Shown here: positions 43,916-53,224 of the stretch, in pieces
Layout: each line of letters begins with the position of its first letter
Position numbering within the stretch: the stretch's first letter is position 1
Assembly: GCA_040218445.1 (NCBI GenBank)
Contig: JAVJRK010000015.1
Location: forward strand, 1-64,000
Length of the DNA: 64,000 nt
Reading direction: 5' to 3'
Source of the DNA: UBA1479 sp040218445
GTDB lineage: Bacteria; Pseudomonadota; Alphaproteobacteria; Rhodospirillales; Casp-alpha2
Notes under the pieces: generated by a model
Database searches by the model: none
Seen by the model: the letters and a program-made list of their open reading frames with translations, nothing else
Told to the model about the DNA's origin: nothing
Program-made: the position numbers and the translations under genes

Positions 43916-46462
43916 TTAGTCGACCAGCCGATTCCACCAGCCGCGGCGGGCACCGCTGCTTTCCGAACCGCCGCCGACATCGATGACAACGGTTTTGGCG
44001 CTATCCGCATCGGGTTCGCCGTTATCTTCTGATGGTTTGTCTTCCGATAGGGCGGCTTCCTGAGGAGCCGCCATGGCGGGTTCCGGCGCGGGTTTCTGAA
44101 CCGGTTCCGGTGCAGGCATGGGGGCCGGTTCAGGCGCTGGGGCCGTTTGTTCAGCCGGTGCGTCTTGCTGAGCCGCTTCCGCCGGGGCGGCATCGGTGGT
44201 TTCAGCTGTCTCGGCATCCGCTTTCTTGGTGCGGCGGCGGCGCGGTTTCGCGGGTTTGTCTTCGCCATTGCCGCTGTCGGCGGCTTCATCGGCCTTTTTG
44301 CGGGGCCGCCGGGTACGGGTGCGTTTTGGCTTTTCTTCCGCTTCGGCTGTATCAGCCGCGACGGATTCGGTTGTGTCTGATGCGTCCGTTGTTTCAGACG
44401 GCGTGTCTGATGCGGGCGCATCATCAACCGGTGTAACTTCGCTTTGGGCATCACCTTCCGCAGGGGAAGAATCCGTTGTGCCGGGCTGTTCACCGTCGGT
44501 GGCCTGCTGTTGGGGTTGGCCGTCCTCGGTACGGTTTTCTTCCGAACGCCGCCGCCGGCGTCCGCCCCGCCGGCCGCGCCGACGACGCTTGGGCGGACCG
44601 TCTTCCGACTGTTCGCCTGCGGCATCACGGGTTTCATCATTGCCTTCGCCGGCGTCGTCGCCATCTTCGGGCTGATCGTCGGACTGATCGTCCGTGCGCG
44701 TATCCTGCGCTTCCTGATTATCACCTTCGCCGCCGCGTTTGCGCCGCCGCGACCGCCGCCTGCGCCGCCGGCCGCCGTCTTCCTCGGATTTTTCTTCCTG
44801 GGTTTCGGCTGCCTGGGAATCGACGGTCGTTTCAACGGCGCCGTCCGATTTGATGCGGTCAAGACGATGATCCGGTGGGATCAAGGTGTCATCGGCTTCG
44901 ATCCGGACGGTTAGATCGAACCGCTGTTCGATTTCCGCGATGGCGCTGCGTTTATTGTTGAACAGGTAAAGCGCCACGGCTGTTGGTGTGTATAAAGTCA
45001 GCTGCTTGGAGCGTCCCTTTTGGCCTTCTTCGCCAAGAATGCGGAGCATCTGCAGGGCTGTGCTTTCCGTCGACCGGCGCACGCCCGAACCGCCGCAATG
45101 GGCACAGGGCTCGAAGCTTGTTTCGTGCAAGCTGGGGCGCAGCCGCTGGCGTGACAGTTCCAGCAGGCCAAAGGCGCTGATGCGGCCGATCTGGATGCGG
45201 GCCCGGTCATTGCGCATGGCGTCCTTGAGGGCACGTTCAACCTTGGTCTGGTTGCGATTGACCTCCATGTCGATGAAATCGATCACGATCAAACCGGCAA
45301 GGTCCCGCAGGCGCAATTGGCGGGCGATTTCCTCGGCCGCCTCGATATTGGTCTTGAGTGCCGTCTCTTCGATATTCCGCTCCTTGGTGGCGCGGCCCGA
45401 GTTGACGTCGATGGAAACCAAGGCTTCCGTCGGGTTAATGACGATGTAGCCGCCCGATTTCAGCTGAACTTCGGGCTCGTGCATGGCGCCCATCTGGGCT
45501 TCGACCTGGAATTGCTGAAACACCGGCACGGCACCCTCTTCATGGGGCTGCACCTTCTTGGCGTGGCTGGGGATCAGCAGCTTCATGAAGTCTTTGGCGG
45601 CGCGGTAAGCCTCATTGCCTTGGACGATGATTTCATCGATGTCCTTGGTATAGAGGTCGCGGATCGCGCGTTTGACGATGTCGCCTTCACCGTGAACCAG
45701 GGCAGGGGCGATCGATTTCAGGGTTTTCTCCCGGACCTCGCCCCACAGCCGCAACAGATAGTCATAGTCACGCCGGATTTCCGATTTGGTCCGTTTGGAC
45801 CCCGCCGTGCGGACGATCACCGCCATGCCTTGGGGGATTTCCAATTCAGCCAGGATTTGTTTGAGCTTCTTACGGTCGCTGGACTGCGCGATCTTGCGCG
45901 AAATGCCGCCGCCGCGTGCCGTATTGGGCATCAACACGCAATAACGACCGGCAAGGGACAGATAGGTCGTCAGCGCCGCTCCCTTGTTGCCGCGCTCTTC
46001 CTTGACGACCTGAACCAGCAAAATCTGACGCCGCTTGATGACTTCCTGAATTTTGTAGTGGCGGCGCAGGTTGACCGGCCGGCGAACGGGAATTTCCTCG
46101 TCCTCTCCGCCCAGGACCTCGACACCTTCGCCGTCGTGGTCATCATCGCCGTCGTCGCCGGCCTTGGCTTCCTGTTCCTGGTGCTCGGCAACAAGGGCCT
46201 CCCGGTCGGCGATCGGGATTTGATAGTAGTCGGGGTGAATTTCGCTGAAAGCCAGGAAACCGTGTCGGTTTCCACCGTAGTCGACGAAGCATGCCTGCAA
46301 CGAGGGTTCAACCCGCGTTACCTTGGCCAGATAGATGTTTCCTTTAAGCTGCTTCCGTGACTCTGACTCGACGTCAAATTCTTCCAGGCGGTTGCCGTTT
46401 GCGATCACAACCCGGGTCTCTTCCGGGTGGGATGCATCGATGAGCATTCTCGATGTGGACAT
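43916..46462 (-). CDS. rne: Ribonuclease E (Rne/RNG family)
   Basis: The 848-residue protein starts MSTSRMLIDASHPEETRV, like alphaproteobacterial RNase E. An S1 domain follows, interrupted by an acidic stretch (GDDGDDDHDGEG). The DNase-I-like catalytic core has VSIDVNSGRAT and IVIDFIDM, which hold the metal-binding Asp residues. The Zn-link is C-A-H-C in FEPCAHCGGSG. The last 330 residues are a low-complexity Arg-, Glu- and Pro/Ala-rich scaffold for degradosome partners. It initiates mRNA decay and processes rRNA and tRNA. GGAG precedes the chosen ATG. A long gene-free leader (46463-47004) separates it from amiC. Confidence 0.95.
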   Translation of the reverse strand: MSTSRMLIDASHPEETRVVIANGNRLEEFDVESESRKQLKGNIYLAKVTRVEPSLQACFVDYGGNRHGFLAFSEIHPDYYQIPIADREALVAEHQEQEAKAGDDGDDDHDGEGVEVLGGEDEEIPVRRPVNLRRHYKIQEVIKRRQILLVQVVKEERGNKGAALTTYLSLAGRYCVLMPNTARGGGISRKIAQSSDRKKLKQILAELEIPQGMAVIVRTAGSKRTKSEIRRDYDYLLRLWGEVREKTLKSIAPALVHGEGDIVKRAIRDLYTKDIDEIIVQGNEAYRAAKDFMKLLIPSHAKKVQPHEEGAVPVFQQFQVEAQMGAMHEPEVQLKSGGYIVINPTEALVSIDVNSGRATKERNIEETALKTNIEAAEEIARQLRLRDLAGLIVIDFIDMEVNRNQTKVERALKDAMRNDRARIQIGRISAFGLLELSRQRLRPSLHETSFEPCAHCGGSGVRRSTESTALQMLRILGEEGQKGRSKQLTLYTPTAVALYLFNNKRSAIAEIEQRFDLTVRIEADDTLIPPDHRLDRIKSDGAVETTVDSQAAETQEEKSEEDGGRRRRRRSRRRKRGGEGDNQEAQDTRTDDQSDDQPEDGDDAGEGNDETRDAAGEQSEDGPPKRRRRGRRGGRRRRRSEENRTEDGQPQQQATDGEQPGTTDSSPAEGDAQSEVTPVDDAPASDTPSETTDASDTTESVAADTAEAEEKPKRTRTRRPRKKADEAADSGNGEDKPAKPRRRRTKKADAETAETTDAAPAEAAQQDAPAEQTAPAPEPAPMPAPEPVQKPAPEPAMAAPQEAALSEDKPSEDNGEPDADSAKTVVIDVGGGSESSGARRGWWNRLVD

Positions 46463-47004
46463 AAAAATGTTTTCTCCAGTGCCCGGCGGCGCGCATATTC
46501 GCCGGTTCCGGCAGGAAATCGTTCCGCCGCAGGGCACTTTTCTGTGGTGTTAAGCTGGCCTCACGCGCAAACACCCCGGCGTTCGTATTCGGAAACGCCA
46601 AAAGCTTCTCAGGGGTCTGTACGGCTGTTGCCAGCATCATCATTCCTTAATGAGGTAAACCTCGTTCGGACACTCGTGGGCCCCGGCGGTTGTCGCCTCG
46701 ACGTCGCTTGAGCAGGGGGAAACCTATCACTCAGGCGGTTCCGGCTGTGTCGGAGCCATTCCTCGCCCGGGTCCCGCAAAATTCGGGAACGCGGACCGGT
46801 GGAATTCTTCGCCTACTAACATAGACACAGCCTGCTCATTCCACAACGCTGTTTATCATCGTTCCGTGATGCTGATGTCGGGGATGGCCGAAAACCTGAC
46901 ATGTCGCATGTTTGTGAGAAAAAAGCGGACGGAATCAAAGGATTATCATAAAATGGCTGCGGCATGACAGCGCACCGAATCATCAGGATCGCGGCACCGA
47001 GGGC
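46463..47004. promoter_or_regulatory. 542-bp gene-free region between rne and amiC
   Basis: This divergent region holds no credible gene. Two hairpins are visible: GGCGTT-10 nt-AACGCC (46578-46599) and a nested GGTC/GACC, CCCG/CGGG structure around 46769-46796. RNase E mRNAs commonly have long structured 5' leaders that the enzyme itself cuts to limit its level, so part of this stretch is probably the rne leader. Promoters for both genes should lie here but none could be fixed. Confidence 0.5.
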
Positions 47005-48429
47005 ATGAACGTACGGACCACACAGCCATCCATGTATCCGGCCGGACGAATCCGCTTTTGCTCCTTGGTTTTCAGCATCTTATCTCTGTTGCTGGTGAAC
47101 GCCCCCGAGGCGCGCGCGGCGGACGCCGTGGTGACCAATCTGCAAAGCGGGATCAACAGCGATGCAGCCCGATTCGTCCTGCATCTGGACCGGCGGGTCG
47201 CATTCCGGTTGTTTACCCTGGCGGAACCCTACCGTGTCGTCGTCGATCTGCCCGAAGTCGGCTGGCGCTTGCCGACAAAGCCGCTGCCGGCGAACGAAGG
47301 CGTGTTTTCGGGACTTCGGTACGGCCTGTTCCGGCCGGGCAATTCGCGCATCGTGTTCGAATTCGTCAAACCCGTCGATGTACGGGACGCCTATGTCATG
47401 CGCGGCACGGGCAGCACGGCTTTTGAATTGGTGATTGATACGGTGCGTTCGTCCCATGCCGCTTTCGTTGCGACCGTTGCGAAGCCTCCGCGCGAGATTG
47501 CGGGCCTTCGTCCCCGTAATGCGGCGGCACCGGCCCGTAGCCGTCAGCCGGTCAGCCGCCTGCAGGACATCGCCCGGCGCACCGCGGCGCTGACGCAGTC
47601 CCAGCCAGCACGTGGCGAGCCGGTCAAGGGAACCGCGGAAACCCTGCCGCGTCACATCGCGGCCCAGGTCCAAGAGGCCAATTACCTGCCCATGCCGCCG
47701 CGCCGGCCCGGGGGGCGGACATCCCGGTATCGACCGATGGTCGTCATTGATCCGGGGCACGGCGGTGTCGATCCCGGCGCGCAAAGCGGCCAAGGGATTT
47801 ACGAAAAACACGTCGTGCTGGCCCTGTCGCGGGAAGTCCGCCGGCAGTTGATCGCCTCCGGGCGTTACCGGGCGGAAATGACCCGCGACCGCGATGTGTT
47901 TATCCGTTTGCGGGACCGGGTTGCCATCGCGCGCAAGAAAGGCGCCGATCTGTTCATTTCCGTGCATGCGGATTCCATCCGCAACCGCAAGGTTTCAGGT
48001 CCCTCCGTCTATACCTTGTCGGAAAAAGCGTCGGATAAGGAAGCGGCCGAACTGGCTGAACGGGAAAACAAGGCCGACCTGATCGCCGGGATGGATTTGA
48101 GCCATGAAAGCGCCGACGTCGCCAATATTCTCATTGACTTGGCACAGCGGGAATCGATGAATCAGTCGGCCCGCTTTGCAAGCCTGTTGGTGCGGGAATT
48201 AAGCAATAAAACCAAGGTTTTGCCACGTCCGCACCGGTTTGCGGGCTTTGCCGTGCTGAAAGCCCCGGACCTACCGTCGGTTCTGGTGGAAACGGGGTTT
48301 CTGTCCAACCGCGACGACGAACGGCGCCTGACCAGCAAACACTATCGCCGGAAACTTGCCTCGGCGATCCTGGACTCCATCGACCAGTATTTCGGTGCGA
48401 TCGAGCAGGCCAAGGTTCGGCACCCCTAG
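47005..48429 (+). CDS. amiC: N-acetylmuramoyl-L-alanine amidase with AMIN domain (AmiC-like)
   Basis: The 474-residue protein has a signal peptide (SLVFSILSLLLVNAPEARA) and an AMIN domain (SDAARFVLHLDRRVAFRLFTLAEPYRVVVDLPEV) that targets it to the division site. A Pro/Arg-rich linker leads to an Amidase_3 domain. Zinc ligands are visible as His in VVIDPGHGGVDPG, Glu in IYEKHV and His in ISVHADS; the catalytic Glu lies in LVETGFLSN. It cleaves the stem peptide from septal murein in the periplasm. PBP1a and prfB follow on the same strand, the order usual in alphaproteobacteria. Confidence 0.93.
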   Translation: MNVRTTQPSMYPAGRIRFCSLVFSILSLLLVNAPEARAADAVVTNLQSGINSDAARFVLHLDRRVAFRLFTLAEPYRVVVDLPEVGWRLPTKPLPANEGVFSGLRYGLFRPGNSRIVFEFVKPVDVRDAYVMRGTGSTAFELVIDTVRSSHAAFVATVAKPPREIAGLRPRNAAAPARSRQPVSRLQDIARRTAALTQSQPARGEPVKGTAETLPRHIAAQVQEANYLPMPPRRPGGRTSRYRPMVVIDPGHGGVDPGAQSGQGIYEKHVVLALSREVRRQLIASGRYRAEMTRDRDVFIRLRDRVAIARKKGADLFISVHADSIRNRKVSGPSVYTLSEKASDKEAAELAERENKADLIAGMDLSHESADVANILIDLAQRESMNQSARFASLLVRELSNKTKVLPRPHRFAGFAVLKAPDLPSVLVETGFLSNRDDERRLTSKHYRRKLASAILDSIDQYFGAIEQAKVRHP

Positions 48430-48479
48430 CCGTGGCGCCATAATTTGTTCATAAACCCCTGGAATTCTAGAATGAAACG

Positions 48480-48514
48480 GCCCCTATACCGGCATTGTCC
48501 GGTGCCGTCGGGGC
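48480..48514 (+). terminator. Hairpin in the amiC-PBP1a gap
   Basis: GCCCC (48480-48484) pairs with GGGGC (48510-48514) and CGGCA pairs with TGCCG inside, making a two-part stem 34 bp before the PBP1a start. There is no T-run, so its role as terminator or leader element is open. Confidence 0.4.
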
Positions 48515-48547
48515 AGGGGCCCAATTACCGGAAAGTACAGCCGTAGA

Positions 48548-51010
48548 ATGTTCCGCCTGTTGTCCTCAATCATCGGGTTGATCGTGATCTTCGCCGTCGT
48601 CGGCGGGGCAGGGCTGCTCTACGCGCTTTATACCTACGGCCAGGACTTGCCGGATTATCGTCAGCTTGCCAATTACGAACCGCCGGTGATGACCCGGGTC
48701 CATGCGGGCGACGGCCGCCTGCTGGCCGAATTCGCCCGCCAGAAACGCGTGTTCGTACCGATCGAGGCGATCCCCCGACGGGTCATCAAGGCGTTCCTGT
48801 CGGCCGAGGACAAGACCTTCTACGAACATCCGGGCATCGATATCCCGGGCGTGGCGGCGGCGGCTTTGCGCAACCTCAAGAACATCGGCTCGGACCGCCG
48901 GCCGGTGGGGGCTTCGACCATCACCCAGCAGGTCGCCAAGAATTTCCTTCTGACCAACGAAGTCTCGTTCGAACGCAAGATCAAGGAAGCGATCCTGGCC
49001 TTCCGCATCGAACGGGCTTTTTCCAAGGACAGGATACTCGAGCTTTACCTGAACGAGATCTATCTGGGGCTGGGCTCTTACGGGGTGGCGGCGGCGGCCC
49101 TGAACTATTTCAACAAATCGATGAACGAGCTTTCCGTGGCGGAAGCCGCCTATCTGGCGGCCCTGCCCAAGGCCCCCAATAATTATCACCCGATCCGCCA
49201 GCTTCAGGCCGCCCAGTCCCGGCGCGACTGGGTCATCAACCGGATGCTTGAAGACGGCCTGATCACCGATGAACAGGCCAAACAGGCCTGGACTGAACCC
49301 TTGCGGGTTGCCCCGCGCATCGACACGGATTTTGTCGAAGCCGACTATTTCGCCGAAGAAGTGCGCCGCGAATTGCTGGAACAATACGGCGAGGACCAAC
49401 TTTATGACGGCGGATTGTCCGTTCGGACGACGCTAGACCCCCGTTTGCAGCAAATCGCCGAAAAGGCGTTGCGCGACGGATTGGAAAGCTTCGACCGGCG
49501 GGTTCGGGCATGGCGCGGTCCCCTGGGCCGGGTGCCCGACGGCGTAAGTTTCAAGGGTGCTCCCGAATGGCGTTCGATCCTGGCGGCGTTCAAGGCGCCC
49601 AAGGGCCTGGAACACCACAAGATCGCCATCGTCACCAGCGTCGATGGCGAAGCCGCGCATTTGGGTTTGGCCGACGGCACGGCGGGTCAGATGCCCATGG
49701 GGCTGATGGATTGGGCTCGGCGGCGCATCGACGACGAAACCTGGGCGCCGCGCCCGAAACGCCCCGCCGACGTGGTCGTGCCCGGCGACATCATCGCCGT
49801 CAGCCCGGAAACCGAGGACGAGAACGGCAAGCCGCTTGCGGCGGCGTCTTATGCCTTGCGCCAGCTTCCCGAGGTCCAGGGTGGGATCGTCGCGCTTGAT
49901 CCGCACACGGGGCGCGTGCTGGCCATGGTCGGGGGCTATTCGTTCCAGATCAACCAATTCAACCGGGTGACCCAGGCCTGGCGTCAACCGGGCTCGGCCG
50001 TGAAACCGTTCGTCTATCTGGCCGGGTTGGATGCGGGATACACTCCGTCGACCCGTATTCTGGACGCCCCCTTTGTCGTCGACCAGGGCCCCGGATTGCC
50101 CAAATGGCGGCCCGGCAACTACACCAAGAAATTCTATGGTCCCTCGACCATGCGTCTGGGTATCGAAAAATCGCGCAACCTGATGACCGTGCGTCTGGCC
50201 CAGACCGTCGGCATGGAAAAAGTCTGCAAGTATGTCGAGGCCTTCGGCATTGTCGATCATCTGCCGCGGGCATTGTCCATGGCGCTGGGGGCGGGGGAAA
50301 CGACTCTGCTTCGCCTGACGACCGCCTATGCCATGCTGGTCAACGGCGGCAAGCGGGTGCAGCCGACGCTGATCGACCGCATCCAGGACCGCAAGGGGCG
50401 AACCGTGTTCCGCCACGACAACCGGCCCTGCCCGCACTGCCGGACGGGCGCCTGGACCGGGGCTGAACAGGTGCCCGCCGTGCCCGATACCCGTGCCCAG
50501 GTGGCCGACCCGGCCAGCGCTTATCAGATGGTGTCCATGCTGGAAGGCGTGGTCAAACGCGGCACCGGGGTGCGCATCGGCCGTCAGGTCAAGAAGACGC
50601 TCGCCGGCAAGACCGGCACCACCAACAAGAACCGGGATGCCTGGTTTATCGGCTTTTCGCCCGATCTGGCGGTCGGGGTGTTCGTCGGCTACGACACGCC
50701 GGAAACATTGGGCCGCCGGGAAACCGGATCGTCCGTCGCGGCCCCGATCTTTTCCCAATTCATGAAACAGGCGCTGAAGAACACGCCGGCCATCCCCTTC
50801 CGAATTCCGCCCGGCATCCGCCTGGTGCGGGTCGATGCGCAAACGGGCCTGCCGGCCCTGATCGGCCAGAACGAAGGTGTCATCTGGGAAAGCTTCAAAC
50901 CGGGTACCGTGCCGAAAGAAGACACGGAAATCATTTCCGCCGGGCAGGGCATGGCCGCGTCGGGCGACAGTTCGTCACAGCCGTTCGGCGGCACGGGCGG
51001 ACTGTACTGA
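48548..51010 (+). CDS. mrcA: Penicillin-binding protein 1A (bifunctional murein synthase)
   Basis: The 820-residue protein has one N-terminal membrane anchor (about residues 7-28). A GT51 glycosyltransferase domain follows, with catalytic Glu87 in SAEDKTFYEHPGID and the motif GASTITQQVAKNFLL. An OB-like insert and a transpeptidase domain complete it, with Ser483-AVK, the SRN triad and Lys688-Thr-Gly in AGKTGTTN. It polymerises and cross-links murein at the cytoplasmic membrane. Neighbours amiC and prfB match the usual alphaproteobacterial arrangement. Confidence 0.95.
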   Translation: MFRLLSSIIGLIVIFAVVGGAGLLYALYTYGQDLPDYRQLANYEPPVMTRVHAGDGRLLAEFARQKRVFVPIEAIPRRVIKAFLSAEDKTFYEHPGIDIPGVAAAALRNLKNIGSDRRPVGASTITQQVAKNFLLTNEVSFERKIKEAILAFRIERAFSKDRILELYLNEIYLGLGSYGVAAAALNYFNKSMNELSVAEAAYLAALPKAPNNYHPIRQLQAAQSRRDWVINRMLEDGLITDEQAKQAWTEPLRVAPRIDTDFVEADYFAEEVRRELLEQYGEDQLYDGGLSVRTTLDPRLQQIAEKALRDGLESFDRRVRAWRGPLGRVPDGVSFKGAPEWRSILAAFKAPKGLEHHKIAIVTSVDGEAAHLGLADGTAGQMPMGLMDWARRRIDDETWAPRPKRPADVVVPGDIIAVSPETEDENGKPLAAASYALRQLPEVQGGIVALDPHTGRVLAMVGGYSFQINQFNRVTQAWRQPGSAVKPFVYLAGLDAGYTPSTRILDAPFVVDQGPGLPKWRPGNYTKKFYGPSTMRLGIEKSRNLMTVRLAQTVGMEKVCKYVEAFGIVDHLPRALSMALGAGETTLLRLTTAYAMLVNGGKRVQPTLIDRIQDRKGRTVFRHDNRPCPHCRTGAWTGAEQVPAVPDTRAQVADPASAYQMVSMLEGVVKRGTGVRIGRQVKKTLAGKTGTTNKNRDAWFIGFSPDLAVGVFVGYDTPETLGRRETGSSVAAPIFSQFMKQALKNTPAIPFRIPPGIRLVRVDAQTGLPALIGQNEGVIWESFKPGTVPKEDTEIISAGQGMAASGDSSSQPFGGTGGLY

Positions 51011-51100
51011 CCCCCGTATCCTTTAAGGCTGTATTGATCATCCCCGCGCTGTCCGCTACAACCCCCTGCCGACCACCACAGAGAACAGCAGACCCCCGCC

Positions 51101-52220
51101 ATGCGCGCTGAAATTCAAAGCATCCTTCAAGACGTCGAGCAGTCATTGGAACTGCTGAGGAGGCATCTTTGACTACGACAATGCCGTCCTCAAGCTCCAG
51201 GAACTGAACGCCCAGGCGGAAAATCCCGAACTGTGGAATGATCCCGACAAGGCCCAGGCCTTGATGCGCGAGCGCAACCGCCTTGAGGGCGGGATCAAGA
51301 ACATCGACGACATCCAGCGCGAACTGAGCGACAGCATCGAGCTGATCGAATTGGGCGAGGCCGAGGACGACGGCGACATCGTGGCCGAAGCGGAAGCCGT
51401 GTTGAACGCCTTGAAAAGCCGGGCCGACGCGGCCGAGTTGGAAACCCTGCTGTCCGGCGAGGCCGACGCCAACGATTGTTATTTGGAAGTGCACGCCGGT
51501 GCAGGCGGGACCGAAGCCCAGGATTGGGCGGAAATGCTGCTGCGCATGTATGCGCGCTGGGCCGAAGCGCACGGCCACAAGGTCGAATGGCTGGAAGAAA
51601 GTCCGGGGGAAGAAGCCGGCATCAAGTCCGCGACCTTGAAGATTTCCGGCCATAACGCCTATGGCTGGATGAAGACGGAATCGGGCGTGCACCGGCTGGT
51701 GCGCATTTCGCCCTATGATTCAAGTGCCCGGCGCCATACCAGTTTCGCTTCGGCCTGGATCTATCCGGTGGTCGACGACACAATCGAGGTCGTGATCGAG
51801 GACAAGGATCTGCGGGTCGATACCTATCGGGCGTCCGGTGCGGCGGGCCAGCACGTCAACAAGACCGACAGCGCCATCCGCATCACTCACCTGCCGACCA
51901 ATATCGTCGTGCAATGCCAGAACGACCGCTCACAGCACAAGAACCGCGCCCAGGCCTTTGCCATGCTGAAGGCGCGGCTGTATGAGTTCGAACTGCGCAA
52001 GCGCGAAGAAGAAGCCCAGGCCCAGGCCGAGGCCAAGACCGATATCGGCTGGGGGCATCAGATCCGCTCCTACGTCCTGCAGCCCTATCAGATGGTCAAG
52101 GATTTGCGCACCGAGGTCGAAACCTCGAACACCCAGGCGGTGCTCGACGGCGACCTGGACCAATTCATGGCGGCGGCCCTGGCCCAGCGGGTCAAGGGAT
52201 CGGATGCGATGACCGGGTAA
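51101..52220 (+). CDS. prfB: Peptide chain release factor 2, translated through a programmed +1 frameshift
   Basis: Translation starts at ATG 51101, reads 23 codons to CTT, and slips +1 over TGA 51170-51172 to continue as GACTACGACAAT to 52220, giving 372 residues. This is the classic prfB autoregulatory frameshift: low RF2 favours the shift. The long frame has RF2 features, including NDRSQHKNR and DLRTEVETSNTQAVLDGDLDQFM. Two notable differences appear: the peptidyl-hydrolysis motif reads SGAAGQHVN (Ala-Gly-Gln instead of Gly-Gly-Gln), and the stop-recognition tripeptide is SPY rather than SPF. It follows PBP1a by 90 bp. Confidence 0.95.
51158..51173 (+). promoter_or_regulatory. Programmed frameshift signal of prfB
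   Basis: AGGAGG (51158-51163), 3 nt, then CTT TGA C: an internal Shine-Dalgarno sequence placed close to the slippery CTT and the in-frame stop, with the same geometry as in Escherichia coli prfB. Confidence 0.93.
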
Positions 52221-52600
52221 TCAAGTCCGGTGAAAATTAAGTAAGCTGTCCCCCGAATTCGCGATTAGTTAAGGTGTCCCCAGACTTCTCGGGACATTTT
52301 TCTCTACCTGTGCTCGCCAAGTCTGGCGGGAGAAATTGGGCGACAATTAAGTCCCATGCACCGAAGGCAACCCATACCCACAAAAGCCAACGCAGTCGGC
52401 TCTGAACCCAAACAGAGCGAGCAAGGTCGAGCCGTATTAACAACCAATTTCCCATACACAACCCTGCGCCTCTCGACCCGTTTAAGTAGAGTCCGTCCCG
52501 CTTTAGCGCGAGATTGTAGGGGGCGAAAGCGTGGAAAATTCTGGATCGAAGTATGAATTTATCATACCATGGTGAGGTTATTTAACGGACAGTTCTTTCT
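52221..52600. other. 380-bp gene-free stretch between prfB and the toxin-antitoxin pair
   Basis: No convincing gene is seen. Features are an inverted repeat CCAGACTT (52279-52286) / AAGTCTGG (52318-52325) with an enclosed GTCCC/GGGAC hairpin, and the related phrases AAGCTGTCCCC and AAGGTGTCCCC about 28 bp apart. Such sequence is reminiscent of debris around insertion elements, but no transposase fragment can be read. It is more AT-rich than its surroundings. Confidence 0.4.
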
Positions 52601-52885
52601 ATGGCGACGTCTCAAAAGCGAACCATCAGCCTGCCCGACGAACAGGCAAGCTATATCGACGGTCTTGTCAATTCCGGGTCTTATGCGAGTGCCAGCGAGG
52701 TAGTGCGCGCCGGTCTGCGCGCCTTGCGGGAACGTGACGATGCTGTTGAGCGCTGGCTGCGCGAAGAGGTCGTGCCGGTGGCGGCCGCGGTTCAAGCCGA
52801 CCCGTCCCGTTTGATTCCCGCAAAAGCGGCGTTCGATGGTGTGCGGGCCCTTCATGCCGAACGCCGCAAGGGCCCGAAGGCGTAA
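52601..52885 (+). CDS. ParD-like (ribbon-helix-helix) antitoxin
   Basis: The 94-residue protein begins with the ParD/CopG signature KRTISLPDEQASYIDGLVNSG-type sequence followed by YASASEVVRAGLRALRERDD, a ribbon-helix-helix DNA-binding and dimerisation unit. The C-terminal half (about 45 residues) would wrap the toxin. It is encoded 3 bp before the ParE-like toxin gene; as in other such pairs, the complex probably represses its own promoter. Confidence 0.9.
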   Translation: MATSQKRTISLPDEQASYIDGLVNSGSYASASEVVRAGLRALRERDDAVERWLREEVVPVAAAVQADPSRLIPAKAAFDGVRALHAERRKGPKA

Positions 52886-52888
52886 GGC

Positions 52889-53197
52889 GTGACGCATAAG
52901 GTTTTGTTCGCGCCGGAAGCCCAGAACGACCTGAAGGAATTATATCTATACATTGCGGAGCAGGCGGGTGACGGTCGCGCCATGGCATTTATTGAACGGA
53001 TTGAAGCCTATTGCCAGGGGTTCGCCGACTTTCCCGAGCGCGGCACCCAACGCGACGATTTATTTCCGGGGCTTCGGATCGTCGGGTTCGAACGTCGAGG
53101 CACGCTCGCCTTTCTGGTCGGGAAGCATACGGTGAGTTTCCTGCGCATTCTGTATGGGGGGCGCGATCTTGGGGCCTTGACGGGTGATCAGCCTTAG
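52889..53197 (+). CDS. ParE/RelE-superfamily toxin
   Basis: The 102-residue protein starts at a GTG and has the ParE pattern: VLFAPEAQNDLKELYLYIAE, then a helical stretch, FPERGTQRDDLFPGLRIVGFERRGTLAFLVGKHTVSFLRILYGGRD. ParE toxins poison DNA gyrase, and related RelE toxins cut ribosome-bound mRNA; the sequence favours ParE. The tight arrangement with the antitoxin gene (3-bp gap) indicates one operon. The FliL-like gene is convergent 27 bp away. Confidence 0.9.
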   Translation: MTHKVLFAPEAQNDLKELYLYIAEQAGDGRAMAFIERIEAYCQGFADFPERGTQRDDLFPGLRIVGFERRGTLAFLVGKHTVSFLRILYGGRDLGALTGDQP

Positions 53198-53224
53198 GTT
53201 TCGTGTACCCCTTTGTGCCGGCTG

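Noticed and set aside
43834..44862. Minus-strand Lys/Pro/Arg-rich frame in the rne tail region
   Set aside because: It overlaps the low-complexity C-terminal scaffold of RNase E in another frame and lacks independent support.
51101..51172. prfB considered as broken by a TGA
   Set aside because: The stop is part of a canonical programmed frameshift site with an internal Shine-Dalgarno sequence.
52221..52600. Insertion sequence remnant
   Set aside because: No transposase fragment or clean terminal inverted repeats with target duplication could be found, so only a gene-free stretch is reported.
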